Positions 50,532 through 59,590 of a DNA stretch of 64,000 nucleotides are shown piece by piece. The stretch's first letter is position 1. Each line of letters begins with the position of its first letter. The translations under genes and the position numbers were made by a program. The stretch covers positions 1 through 64,000 of the forward strand of contig CBDFGC010000007.1 in NCBI GenBank assembly GCA_965246935.1, written 5' to 3'. The notes beneath the pieces were generated by a model. It worked only from the letters and a program-made list of their open reading frames with translations, was not told the origin of the DNA and did no database searches. Source of the DNA: JAZKFT01 sp965246935. Its GTDB lineage: Bacteria; Bacteroidota; Bacteroidia; Chitinophagales; Chitinophagaceae.

Positions 50532-52526
50532 TTATTCTTTATAAATGTGAATTTCTATCTTCCCTTCTTTCGTAATGGAGCCCCGGTACATACCTTCTGT
50601 ATTAAAAGGCATGGCCATATTGCCGTATTTATCTAAGGCAATTAATCCGCCGTCTCCGCCCATATCCCCTACGTTTTTTATGACTCTTTTACCTGCTTCC
50701 TCTACCGATAGATCGGCATACAACATTAATGCGGAGAGTTCGTGGGCTACTACATTGCGGATGTAAAACTCACCCCAGCCGGTACAGGAAATGGCAACGC
50801 TATTATTGTTAGCATAGGTACCTGCACCGATAATGGGGGCATCGCCAATGCGGCCATATCTTTTATTGGTCATTCCCCCGGTGGAGGTACCGGCAGCCAG
50901 GTTCCCATTGTTATCCAATGCCACAGCCCCTACGGTTCCAAATTTATAGTCCGGATTAATGGTACCTAATTTTTTTGGCGGATTGTAACTATGATTTGAT
51001 TTATTTTTAATAGAGTCTTCCCGAATAGCTTCCTGGAGGCCTTTCCAGCGTTCTTCCGTATAAAAGTAATTAGGATCCACAATGGTAAGGCCAGCCTGTT
51101 TAGCAAACTGTTCCGCACCTGCTCCGGACAGCATTACGTGCTCTGATTTTTCCATCACTGCCCTTGCAGCACTAATGGGGTTGCGAATGGTAGATACGCC
51201 TGCTACCGACCCGGCAGCTAAATTTTTGCCATTCATAATAGCTGCGTCCATTTCGTTACGGCCGTCGTGGGTAAATACCGCTCCTTTACCGGCATTAAAT
51301 AAGGGATTATCCTCTAATACATGAATGGCTGCTTCCACTGCATCCAGGCTACTGTTGCCTGCTTTTAATTTTGCATAACCAGCCTGTAGCGCTTCCGTCA
51401 GCCCGGCGATGTATGCTTTTTCTTTTGCAGGTGTCATCGTCTTTTTCAGGATGGTGCCGGCCCCACCATGAATCACCATCGCATACTTTGTTGCGTTATC
51501 TTTTGCTATTTCTTTATTCAATTTGCCATGATCGGCCCACCAATAATACCATTGCCCGCCGCTTGCATTAGTGGTATTAAAATCTTTTACCGAAAAGTTG
51601 CCGGCGCCGGAATCGCTTCCCTGTATTTCATATACCTGCAACGCTTTTTTGTCGCCTATCCATTGCAGCGACTGGTTAGCGGCTATTTTTTCAGGCGGCT
51701 TTGCAGCATCCGTAATCAGGAAGTAAGCTTTGCTTTCGCCGTACACCTTTGCATTACCATTTTCATCTATACAAACAGCTGTTCTTTCATTGGGGGCAAT
51801 GCCCTTTGGAAAAATACCCCAGTCGTTTATCATCCGTGCCATAAACGTAATATGGCGCCCTTCCCGGTTACGGGCCAGGTAGTGCTGATCAGTGAGTACG
51901 TTTTGTAAATAGGGTGCATGCAGCAAATCATTGTTGTATAGGGTAATCCGTTTATCAAAAGGGTTTAGTAAAGCGGAGTCAGAAACTACGCTGCCATCCT
52001 CGCCGCTATAGTAGAGGCCGCTCAGTATAGCACAGCCTGCACTGGTGCCGCCTACCGGCACTTTTTTTACATTCAATAAATAATTAATAGCTGCGCCGGT
52101 TTTTGTGCCTCTCCAATAATTCATGTATCTTGATTGGTCACCTCCCGCAATGAACAACATTTCGGCATTCCGGATGGTATTGGCTACCATTTCGTTATCA
52201 GCCTGTTCCCGGGAAGTAATATTCAATGTTTCAACTGAATTAACGCCGCCATATGCATAAATGTCTTTGTTGTAATTAACATTGGATGCTGTTATCACTA
52301 CTACGTCTCCACCACCGCTTCGGTCAATCATCCACTTGAATGCGCTTTTTACCGCACCGCCGCCACCTACCAATGCAGTACCACTTCTGGTGAGTGTTTC
52401 TACGTTTTTTGCATCACCTTCAATACCAAATGATACCGGGCCTGCATCCGTTTTTTGTGCAGCTACTATCAGCGAAACTGCCAGGAAAACAGGTATGGCA
52501 ATGAAGCACTTTAAAAATAATTTCAT
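50532..52526 (-). CDS. Secreted fusion of cyanophycinase and isoaspartyl peptidase/L-asparaginase
   Basis: One chain of 664 residues joins two enzymes. The signal peptide (about 1-24, LAVSLIVAAQ) has no lipobox, so the protein should be periplasmic or secreted. Residues about 35-330 are a peptidase S51 cyanophycinase with FIAGGDQSRYMNYWRGT and the nucleophile motif VGGTSAGCAIL (Ser162). Residues about 345-664 are a plant-type asparaginase/isoaspartyl peptidase: IHGGAGTI, LEDNPLFNAGKGAVF, the self-cleavage site FGTVGAVALD with nucleophile Thr531, and GTSTGGMTNKRYGRIGDAPI. Cyanophycinase releases beta-Asp-Arg dipeptides and isoaspartyl peptidase splits them, so the fusion could do the whole breakdown. 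ATG 52526 precedes the signal; TTG 52547 is less likely. It is last in the SusC-SusD-cyanophycinase group. Confidence 0.85.
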   Translation of the reverse strand: MKLFLKCFIAIPVFLAVSLIVAAQKTDAGPVSFGIEGDAKNVETLTRSGTALVGGGGAVKSAFKWMIDRSGGGDVVVITASNVNYNKDIYAYGGVNSVETLNITSREQADNEMVANTIRNAEMLFIAGGDQSRYMNYWRGTKTGAAINYLLNVKKVPVGGTSAGCAILSGLYYSGEDGSVVSDSALLNPFDKRITLYNNDLLHAPYLQNVLTDQHYLARNREGRHITFMARMINDWGIFPKGIAPNERTAVCIDENGNAKVYGESKAYFLITDAAKPPEKIAANQSLQWIGDKKALQVYEIQGSDSGAGNFSVKDFNTTNASGGQWYYWWADHGKLNKEIAKDNATKYAMVIHGGAGTILKKTMTPAKEKAYIAGLTEALQAGYAKLKAGNSSLDAVEAAIHVLEDNPLFNAGKGAVFTHDGRNEMDAAIMNGKNLAAGSVAGVSTIRNPISAARAVMEKSEHVMLSGAGAEQFAKQAGLTIVDPNYFYTEERWKGLQEAIREDSIKNKSNHSYNPPKKLGTINPDYKFGTVGAVALDNNGNLAAGTSTGGMTNKRYGRIGDAPIIGAGTYANNNSVAISCTGWGEFYIRNVVAHELSALMLYADLSVEEAGKRVIKNVGDMGGDGGLIALDKYGNMAMPFNTEGMYRGSITKEGKIEIHIYKE

Positions 52527-52608
52527 AAATAGGTTTTTGTTGGACAAGCGAATTTGAAATCGGGAACTAAATATTTATTCAAAAGGTTTCCTGAGGCAAC
52601 GAATAACA

Positions 52609-52630
52609 ACTTGCCTGCCGGTGGGCAAGT
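52609..52630 (-). terminator. Hairpin between the two cyanophycinase genes
   Basis: ACTTGCC (52609-52615) pairs with GGCAAGT (52624-52630). On the minus strand it comes after the stop of the lipoprotein cyanophycinase and is followed by TGTTATT, a weak T-rich tail. It may be a partial terminator or a processing site. Confidence 0.4.
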
Positions 52631-52711
52631 GACGAGAAAGGCTGTTATTTCAGGTACTTGTACGTATACCTATTATGTTATAAATTTTATGAACATAACA
52701 AATCAACTGGT

Positions 52712-53782
52712 TTACATAGGTGCCTGGCTAAAAATTCCGTTATTTACCCACCACCAATACCAGCTACCACCCGTTGCTTTGGTGGCATCAAAATCTGAAA
52801 CGCTGAAATTACCATTCCCGGTTGCTGATCCCTGTACTTCATACACTTTCACTGCTTTATTAGTTGACGTCCAGTTTAAAGGCAGTCCGGTTACACATTG
52901 CTCCGGCGGTTTTGTTGCATCTGTTGCCATAAAATATGCCTTACTGGTTCCAAACACTTTAGCTGCACCGTTTTCATCAATACATACAGCCGTTTTTTCA
53001 TCCATCGAAATACCTTTCGGATAAATATTCCAGTCTTTAATAATGCGACTTAGAAATACCATGTTTCTTCCCTGGCGGCTTCGGGTTAAATAATGCTGAT
53101 CTGTAATCAGGGTTTGTAAAAACGGGGCGTTTAAAAAATCATCTTTGTACAACGTAATTGTTGACCGGTAAGGATTAGTTAATGCTTCATCCGAAGTTAC
53201 GCTGCCGTTTTCGCCGCTGTAGTAAATTTTACCCAAGATAGCACAACCGGCACTGGTACCGCCAACCGGTGCTTTTTTTACTGTCAGTAAATAATTGATA
53301 GCGTCAGCGGTTTTAGTACCTCTCCAGTAATTCATATAATCAGACTGGTCGCCGCCGGCAATAAAAAGCAACTCAGCATTTTTTATCACACGGGCAACAT
53401 TTTCATTATCTGCAAGCGACCTGCTGTTAATTAGCAATGTCTCTACCGATTTTAATGTGCCTAAACCTTTTATGTAAGGGTTGTAAGCATCCGTTCCGGT
53501 TGCCCGTATTACTACTGCATTTCCGCCACCACTTCTATCAATCATCCATTTGATGGCTGCATCTACATCTGCTCCGCCACCCATTAAAACCATTCCACCT
53601 GTCACTGTAGCCGTTACATCTGTTGTATCGCCCACAAAACCAATAGAACCAATATGTGGCGTTGCAACGGGATTCGTTCCGCCGCCACCACCCTGGGCCG
53701 GGTTACCTGGCTTTTCCTTGTTACAGGAAACAACCATGAAATAAATAAAAGTAACTACTACTATTTGTGAAAAATATTTCAT
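52712..53782 (-). CDS. Cyanophycinase-like S51 peptidase, lipoprotein
   Basis: A 356-residue paralogue of the N-terminal half of the downstream fusion protein. A lipoprotein signal ends at Cys20 (YFMVVSCNKEK). The S51 domain has VLMGGGADVDAAIKWMIDRSGGGN, FIAGGDQSDYMNYWRGT and the nucleophile motif VGGTSAGCAIL with Ser177. It ends with a small WYWWWV-containing tail also seen in the fusion. It probably cleaves cyanophycin or a related beta-linked aspartyl polymer at the outer membrane. It is 185 bases upstream of the fusion gene and 169 bases downstream of susD, all on one strand. Confidence 0.85.
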   Translation of the reverse strand: MKYFSQIVVVTFIYFMVVSCNKEKPGNPAQGGGGGTNPVATPHIGSIGFVGDTTDVTATVTGGMVLMGGGADVDAAIKWMIDRSGGGNAVVIRATGTDAYNPYIKGLGTLKSVETLLINSRSLADNENVARVIKNAELLFIAGGDQSDYMNYWRGTKTADAINYLLTVKKAPVGGTSAGCAILGKIYYSGENGSVTSDEALTNPYRSTITLYKDDFLNAPFLQTLITDQHYLTRSRQGRNMVFLSRIIKDWNIYPKGISMDEKTAVCIDENGAAKVFGTSKAYFMATDATKPPEQCVTGLPLNWTSTNKAVKVYEVQGSATGNGNFSVSDFDATKATGGSWYWWWVNNGIFSQAPM

Positions 53783-53852
53783 GTGTAGATTGATAATACT
53801 CCCATCATTGCAACATTGAGTTCTTGCCCAACGTAGTAATCTGCCGGATAAT

Positions 53853-53882
53853 AATCAATCCTGTTGTTAACTGGGATTGATT
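53853..53882 (-). other. Hairpin between the susD-like and cyanophycinase genes
   Basis: AATCAATCC (53853-53861) pairs perfectly with GGATTGATT (53874-53882) around a 12-base loop. No T-run follows on the minus strand, so it is more likely an mRNA processing or stabilising structure than a terminator. Such a structure could lower the level of the downstream part relative to susCD. Confidence 0.35.
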
Positions 53883-53951
53883 CGGCAGTCCGCCACTGCG
53901 GATCGCAATGAAAGGGAGATGGTATTATGTATTAGTTATAATTGAGTTCAT

Positions 53952-55343
53952 TTAGTATCCCGGGTTTTGAACCATTTTAGAATTAGCAATAGTAAGTTCG
54001 GAATTAGGAATGGGAAACGCATACTGTGGCTGTGATGGGGTTAGCAAAACCGCACCTAATGTGTTAATGGCATCAGCCGGATCTCTGGAAACAGGAAGAT
54101 TGCGCCGACGCAAATCGAAGAAACGATGGCCCTCAAATGCCAGCTCTTTAAAACGTTCTGAATACACGGAATCAATTAACTGGCTTTTAGAACCGAACGT
54201 TTGAGCCGTATACCCGGTAATACGGGCAGCACGCAAAGTATTTAAATCGCTGGCAGCCTCGGTGAGCATTGTTTTTTCGGCATAGGCTTCGGCTCGTATT
54301 AAAAACATTTCACCGGTGCGGTACAGTTTTACGTCGGCGAGATTAGCGGTGGCTACGCCTGCATATTTAATGACAATATTGGGTATTTTACCGGTACCTC
54401 TTGTATTATCCACTTTAATGTAGGAAGTAGCCCGAACATCATTTACCCGGTCAAACAGGTTCATCAGTTTATAAGAAGGTGCATACAACACAATATTGCT
54501 GGTTCTGAAATAAAAATCGCCTAACAAACCATCTGCTGCAGTAGCCCTTTTCAATTTCCAGAAAACTTCCGCATCACCCTGGTCTTTCCAGATCAGCGGA
54601 AATTGTGTTTTTGTTGCCAAAGGCATCAGGCTAATGGCTTCTGTTGAATAAGTAACGGCTGCATCCCAGTTTTTCTCATACAGGGCTACTCTTGCCTGCA
54701 TCGCAGAAATGGCCGCTTTTGTAATTCTGGTTTTGTCAGTAAAGGAAGATGGAATAAGCGGTTTGGCAGCCACCAGGTCTGCTTTTATTTTGGCAATCGT
54801 TCCTTCAAAGGAAAGCCTTGATGGCAAACTAATGATGGATTGTTCCATGTAGGCAATGCCTAATGCACCGGTTTCATACCTGGAAGCAAAATTCCGGATT
54901 AATTCAAAATGACAATAGGCACGTAAGGCCAATAATTCACCCCGGTACTGGTCTTTCAATGGCTGTTCACCCGGCGTGGTTGAAATAGCATCCATTCCGG
55001 CCAGCGCCCGGTTTATGCGGTCGATAGCTATGTAATTTTCGCTGAAGGCAGCCGTGATGGTTCCGTTGCTGCCATCATATTGCCAGCGATGGGTAGCTAC
55101 CCCGCCGCCCGTTGTATTTTCGGTGGGTAACGTGCATTCGTCACTTACCAATGAGGTATTGGTAATATCGCTGGTACCTAAAACAGCATAAGCGCCGATT
55201 AAGCCCAGGTTGATATCAGCGAGGTTCCGGAAAGCCCTGGTTGCATCAATGGTATCCGTTGGCGTTAAATCAAGTTGCTTTTTGCAGGAAGAAATGATTA
55301 CCGGTAGCAGCAAAAAAATATATTTGAAAATTTTTTTATTCAT
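53952..55343 (-). CDS. SusD/RagB-family nutrient-binding lipoprotein
   Basis: Surface lipoprotein that caps a SusC-type importer and binds the nutrient. The 463-residue chain has a lipoprotein signal ending at Cys20 (LPVIISSCKKQLD), the N-terminal DLTPTDTIDATRAFRN, a TPR-like helical core (ALRAYCHFELIRNFASRYE) and the conserved C-terminal YSERFKELAFEGHRFFDLRRR. The stop codon is ten bases before... it lies downstream of susC with only a ten-base gap, so the two form one transcript. The ligand is not evident from sequence; the neighbouring cyanophycinases suggest a beta-aspartyl peptide. Confidence 0.93.
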   Translation of the reverse strand: MNKKIFKYIFLLLPVIISSCKKQLDLTPTDTIDATRAFRNLADINLGLIGAYAVLGTSDITNTSLVSDECTLPTENTTGGGVATHRWQYDGSNGTITAAFSENYIAIDRINRALAGMDAISTTPGEQPLKDQYRGELLALRAYCHFELIRNFASRYETGALGIAYMEQSIISLPSRLSFEGTIAKIKADLVAAKPLIPSSFTDKTRITKAAISAMQARVALYEKNWDAAVTYSTEAISLMPLATKTQFPLIWKDQGDAEVFWKLKRATAADGLLGDFYFRTSNIVLYAPSYKLMNLFDRVNDVRATSYIKVDNTRGTGKIPNIVIKYAGVATANLADVKLYRTGEMFLIRAEAYAEKTMLTEAASDLNTLRAARITGYTAQTFGSKSQLIDSVYSERFKELAFEGHRFFDLRRRNLPVSRDPADAINTLGAVLLTPSQPQYAFPIPNSELTIANSKMVQNPGY

Positions 55344-55353
55344 GATTTTATCT

Positions 55354-58300
55354 TTAAAAGTTTACGTTTAAGCCTGCGGTATAGGTTCGGGGGCTGGGGT
55401 AACTAAACCGGTTGTATTCGTTTCCATTCTCCGGATCAAAGCCTCTCCAGCTTGTCCAGGTATATAAATTCTCTGCCTGTACAAAAACACGGATACCACG
55501 TATACCTTTTACTTTGGTCAAAAAGGAAACCGGAACGTTATAACTAATATTTACATTTCTCAAACGCATGTACGATGCATCATATATATCCCTGGATGTG
55601 TAATTGCGGGCTGCACCAATCCTGGGTAAAATGGCAACGTCACCCGGCTTTTTCCAGCGGTCATACAGCATACGAATGCTTTGGTTACTGGTTTTAAAAC
55701 TTGGGTTTTCGTTATAATAATCTTCATTATTGTACCGGTACACTTTATCAACAAATACCAATAACGCACTGGCTGTAAATCCTTTCCATTGCAGGCTGGT
55801 ATTGAAGCCACCGGTGAGTGCCGGGTTGTACGTTCCGAATTCTGCTACACTTTGCGTAGCGGCATTGTAAGTGGTGGTAATGGTTCCGTCCCTGTTATAA
55901 TATTGCGGATTGCCGGTAGCGGGATCAACGCCGGCCCACTTGGGTGCATAATGGGTACCCAGTGGTTTGCCTACCTGTATAATGCCGGTATAACCGAAAT
56001 CAAATGCAGGGGCGCCCGCCAGATCAGTTACTTCATTTTTGTTATAAGCAACATTTCCGCCAACCGTCCAGGTAAGGGAGTTCGTCCGGATTACATCTAC
56101 CTGTACATCTGTTTCAATTCCCTTGTTACGAACTGAACCGGCATTTAATAAAGTAGAACTAAAGCCGGATGTGATGGAAATAGGACGATTGAAAAATAAA
56201 TTGGACGTATTTTTTTCGTATACATCAGTGACGATGCGAATCCTGCTTCTGAAAAGCTGTAAGTCGAAACCTGCATTGAATTCTTTGGTGTATTCCCAGT
56301 CGTAATCTTCGTTACCCGGTGCTGTGGGCCGGATACCCTGCAAGCCGCCGTAGGCCGTGGCGCCGAAAGCAGCCACATACCCAAAATTGCCCGGGAATTG
56401 GCTGGCGGTTGTTCCATAACTGGTTCTTACCCGTAATACTGATACAGCTTTTGCATCCGCCAAAAAATTTTCCCTTTTAGCATCCCAGCTAAGGCCGGCA
56501 GAGTAAAACCCATGCCACCTGTTTTTTTGGGGTACGGTGGATGATCCGTCGTACCGGTAGCTGGCATTCAAGGTGTATTTATTATTAAATGTATATCTGC
56601 CCAATGCAATATAAGATGCGAGTCCGCTGCTGGTGCGGCTACCGGTCAGCGCCGGTATGGTGGTTGTACCCACCGTAATGCCCGCGGGTGTGTTGGGCAG
56701 GCGGCCTTCAATACCATAACCGGTATAGCCAAAGGCTTTGTACCGGTTAGACGTATATTCAAATAAACCGGATACTTCCACATCGTGTTTGCCGGCAATG
56801 GTTTTATTGAAGGTTAAGCCCGATGTAGAAATAAAGGAGAAATTCCTTCGGGTAGTTTCACTAAAACTACCTTTCCTGCCAGTTGCTACCCTTGAACCGG
56901 AATAGGAATCGGGGTTAATATAAGCTTCGTCCAGTGATTGACGAAAATCAATACCTGCACGGGTTTTAGCAACCAATCCTTTCACAATGGTGTAGCCGGC
57001 AGAAGCTGCCAATACGCCTTTCAACTGGTTGCTTTTGTTGGAAGTATTCAATAATCTTTCCAACGCATTGCTGCCTTCTCTTGAATCCAGCACCGGGAAC
57101 CTGCTGGTGTTTCCGGAGGTTACCAGCGTATCATTTGGGTAATAGGGATATTCATACGGCAATCCATAAAATACAGCGGACAGCGGATTATTGCCACTGC
57201 TGCCACCTTCCGCCTCAATAAAGCTGGAGCCTGAATAGCCCAGCGTCAGGTTGATGTTAGCGGTAAGCCTGCTGGTAGAAAAATCAATATTGTTCTTTAA
57301 CGTGAGCCGCTGCATTTTAGACCGTACGGCAATACCATCCTGGTTGTAATAATTGAGTGAACTATAAAAGCGTATATTTTCATTTCCGCCGCTGGCACTT
57401 ATTTGTTGTTCCATAAACTTACCGGTCCGGAAAAAGTATTTCCGCCAGTCGGTATTGATGCGGGACAAGCTATCTAAAATAAAATCGTAGCGCTGTTGCT
57501 CGGCCAGGGGCTTGGTAGCATACACCGGGTTCTTTTTTGAATACGTCCAGCCGGGGCCTGCGGTAGCACCTGTTTCCAACCCGATTTCTTCTTCAAATAA
57601 CAGGTGTTCCGAAGCATTCATCATTTTAAAGGTAGGAGAGCTCTGGTTGGAAAAACCATATTGTGAGTTATATGCAAAGGACACTTTGCCTGCCTTTCCT
57701 TTTTTGGAGGTAATAACGATAACGCCGTTGGAACCACGGGAACCATATAAGGCTTTGGAAGACGCATCTTTTAGCACCGTTACCGATTCAATATCCGATG
57801 GGTTAATATTTTGCAGGTATCCATATTCAATTGGGATGCCATCCAGTACATATAATACAGCCGTGCTACCGGTAATGGTATTGATGCCTCTTAATGTGAC
57901 CTTCGCATTTTGCCCCGGTTGTCCGGAACCGGAAGCTACCACCAGCCCGGGTACACGGCCCTGCAAAGCCTGGTCAATCGTAAGCGGTATCTGGTTTATT
58001 TTATCAGCCGTAACAGTTGTAGCAGCATTTGCCGACTTGCCCCTGGTGTATGTGGTATAGCCGGTAACCGTAACATCTTCCAGCGACCGGGCATTTGATT
58101 CAAGCGTTGCATTTATTACACTGCGGCCTTCGATAGCTGTTGTAACACTGGAATATCCCGCAAACGAAAAGATGATTGTTTTTGCACCGGCCGGCAGGGA
58201 TAAGGAAAACGTTCCGTTGCCATTAGTTGTTGTACCCGCCTTTGTACCGGGTATTGTTACGCTTACGCCTTGCAACGGCGAATTATCAACCCCTGCTACC

Positions 58301-58440
58301 CGGCCCGTAATAGCAGATTGGGCAAAAGCATACCCTTGCAGGAGTAATAAAGCAATGAATGTTACAAAGGACTTCAGGAAACTTTTTTTTGAAGTGCAGG
58401 GCATTACCCATACGACTCCCGGAATGGGGATCATTTTCAT
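55354..58440 (-). CDS. SusC/RagA-family TonB-linked outer-membrane importer
   Basis: A 1028-residue TonB-dependent transporter that imports the ligand held by the SusD-like lipoprotein. It has a signal peptide (VTFIALLLLQGYAFAQ), a CarboxypepD_reg-like domain (SAITGRVAGVDNSPLQGVSVTIPGTKAGTTTN), a plug domain with GINTITGSTAVLYVLDGIPIE and SVTVLKDASSKALYGSRGSNGVIVIT, and a 22-strand-type barrel ending FRSYPSPRTYTAGLNVNF-like strands with a C-terminal Phe. ATG 58440 is the first after the TTG at 58446; ATG 58404 is an alternative just before the signal. No anti-sigma/sigma pair precedes it. It heads the four-gene group. Confidence 0.93.
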   Translation of the reverse strand: MKMIPIPGVVWVMPCTSKKSFLKSFVTFIALLLLQGYAFAQSAITGRVAGVDNSPLQGVSVTIPGTKAGTTTNGNGTFSLSLPAGAKTIIFSFAGYSSVTTAIEGRSVINATLESNARSLEDVTVTGYTTYTRGKSANAATTVTADKINQIPLTIDQALQGRVPGLVVASGSGQPGQNAKVTLRGINTITGSTAVLYVLDGIPIEYGYLQNINPSDIESVTVLKDASSKALYGSRGSNGVIVITSKKGKAGKVSFAYNSQYGFSNQSSPTFKMMNASEHLLFEEEIGLETGATAGPGWTYSKKNPVYATKPLAEQQRYDFILDSLSRINTDWRKYFFRTGKFMEQQISASGGNENIRFYSSLNYYNQDGIAVRSKMQRLTLKNNIDFSTSRLTANINLTLGYSGSSFIEAEGGSSGNNPLSAVFYGLPYEYPYYPNDTLVTSGNTSRFPVLDSREGSNALERLLNTSNKSNQLKGVLAASAGYTIVKGLVAKTRAGIDFRQSLDEAYINPDSYSGSRVATGRKGSFSETTRRNFSFISTSGLTFNKTIAGKHDVEVSGLFEYTSNRYKAFGYTGYGIEGRLPNTPAGITVGTTTIPALTGSRTSSGLASYIALGRYTFNNKYTLNASYRYDGSSTVPQKNRWHGFYSAGLSWDAKRENFLADAKAVSVLRVRTSYGTTASQFPGNFGYVAAFGATAYGGLQGIRPTAPGNEDYDWEYTKEFNAGFDLQLFRSRIRIVTDVYEKNTSNLFFNRPISITSGFSSTLLNAGSVRNKGIETDVQVDVIRTNSLTWTVGGNVAYNKNEVTDLAGAPAFDFGYTGIIQVGKPLGTHYAPKWAGVDPATGNPQYYNRDGTITTTYNAATQSVAEFGTYNPALTGGFNTSLQWKGFTASALLVFVDKVYRYNNEDYYNENPSFKTSNQSIRMLYDRWKKPGDVAILPRIGAARNYTSRDIYDASYMRLRNVNISYNVPVSFLTKVKGIRGIRVFVQAENLYTWTSWRGFDPENGNEYNRFSYPSPRTYTAGLNVNF

Positions 58441-58672
58441 AAACAATTAGTTTAATGATTTAATTAATTTCGTTACACAATACTCGGCGCAATGTGCAGG
58501 GATCAGGATTGGTTGAGGCGTTAAATGTAGGGGTTTTTTGATGGAGGCAGGAGCGTTGGGCTCTGACTAAAATGTTGCAATTCGAGCGGGTTCTTTAAAC
58601 TGGTAAAGACAGTTCAGAACGAGACCCGGCACCGCACAGACACTTTTATGTTGGCAGAAACCCTAAAACAGT

Positions 58673-59311
58673 ATGATATTAAGCAACAGTAAAAAATATA
58701 TTTCTGCGTTAAGCTTTGATTTTTTGAACGGGTATTATGACCGGGTAATTAAAATAGTAATGCCAAATGAATTCAGACAAATATTTGTACAACAAACCAA
58801 TCCTTTCGCATATGAAATAATTCTTGATTTTGGTATAGGAACATCAGAAATTCCTATCCTTTTTAAAAAGGAAATGCCGACACTAAAAATCATAGGAATA
58901 GATGTTGACTTAAAAGTTTTAAGAATTGCAGAAAAGAAAATAAAAAAAGAAAATTTGAACATACAACTTCTTGAATATGATGGAAAGGTGTTTCCGTATC
59001 TAAATACTTATTTCGATAAAGTCGTAAGTTGCTTAGGGTCTCATCATCTTTCTCTTAGTCAAAAACAAATTGCACTCGATGAAATTTTCAGAGTATCGAA
59101 AACAGATGGCAAAATTCATATTGCAGACTGGGGTTTGGAAAGAAACAAAACAAAAGCAAAGCTTCTTAATTTTCTTAAATACTTTAAAGTTCTAAAATAT
59201 ATTGTCGAACACGGAAAAAGGCGATTTCCGGCATGTATAACACGAGCAGGCTTTAAGAATTTAATCGAAACACATTATCTAAAGACAGGAACAGGCACAC
59301 TATGCAATTAG
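58673..59311 (+). CDS. Class I SAM-dependent methyltransferase
   Basis: A 212-residue methyltransferase: SAM motif IILDFGIGTSEIPILFKKEM, then LKIIGIDVDLKVLRIAEKKI and the post-motif VVSCLGSHHLSLSQKQIALDEIFRVSKTDGKIHIADW, typical of small-molecule (UbiE/BioC-like) enzymes. The acceptor is unknown. It is markedly AT-rich. Its stop overlaps the start of a decayed O-methyltransferase remnant. Gained by transfer is plausible from composition. Confidence 0.75.
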   Translation: MILSNSKKYISALSFDFLNGYYDRVIKIVMPNEFRQIFVQQTNPFAYEIILDFGIGTSEIPILFKKEMPTLKIIGIDVDLKVLRIAEKKIKKENLNIQLLEYDGKVFPYLNTYFDKVVSCLGSHHLSLSQKQIALDEIFRVSKTDGKIHIADWGLERNKTKAKLLNFLKYFKVLKYIVEHGKRRFPACITRAGFKNLIETHYLKTGTGTLCN

Positions 59312-59544
59312 AAGGTAAAAAAATAAAAGGAGTTTTGATACATGATTTTTGTATCAAATAAGGCTACTGTAACATTATTCAAAAAGACTGCCGTACAGCA
59401 ATGGTAGCCGGAGGTAAAGTAATGGTGGTTGAAGTGGTGTTGCCGGAAGGTAATAACTTAAAATGGTTTTTTATTAAGCCATATAAGGTGAAGTGGAAAG
59501 TGCTTTTTCAAAGCGTATGCAACCGCTTTAGTTCAGGATTTTGA
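59302..59544 (+). pseudogene. Remnant of a winged-helix O-methyltransferase C-terminal domain
   Basis: One reading frame gives VLIHDFCIK, a stop, then GYCNIIQKDCRTAMVAGGKVMVVEVVLPEGN. This matches the end of O-methyltransferase-2-type enzymes, whose pattern is HDWDD followed by I-K-CR-AM-GG-V-VEVVLPEG. A TAA interrupts the motif, and the 81-codon piece lacks the SAM-binding part. A short remnant rather than an active gene; the family call is moderate. Confidence 0.45.
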
Positions 59545-59590
59545 AACATACTACTTTTACATTTGACTATTAACAGAAAGAACTTAAAAG

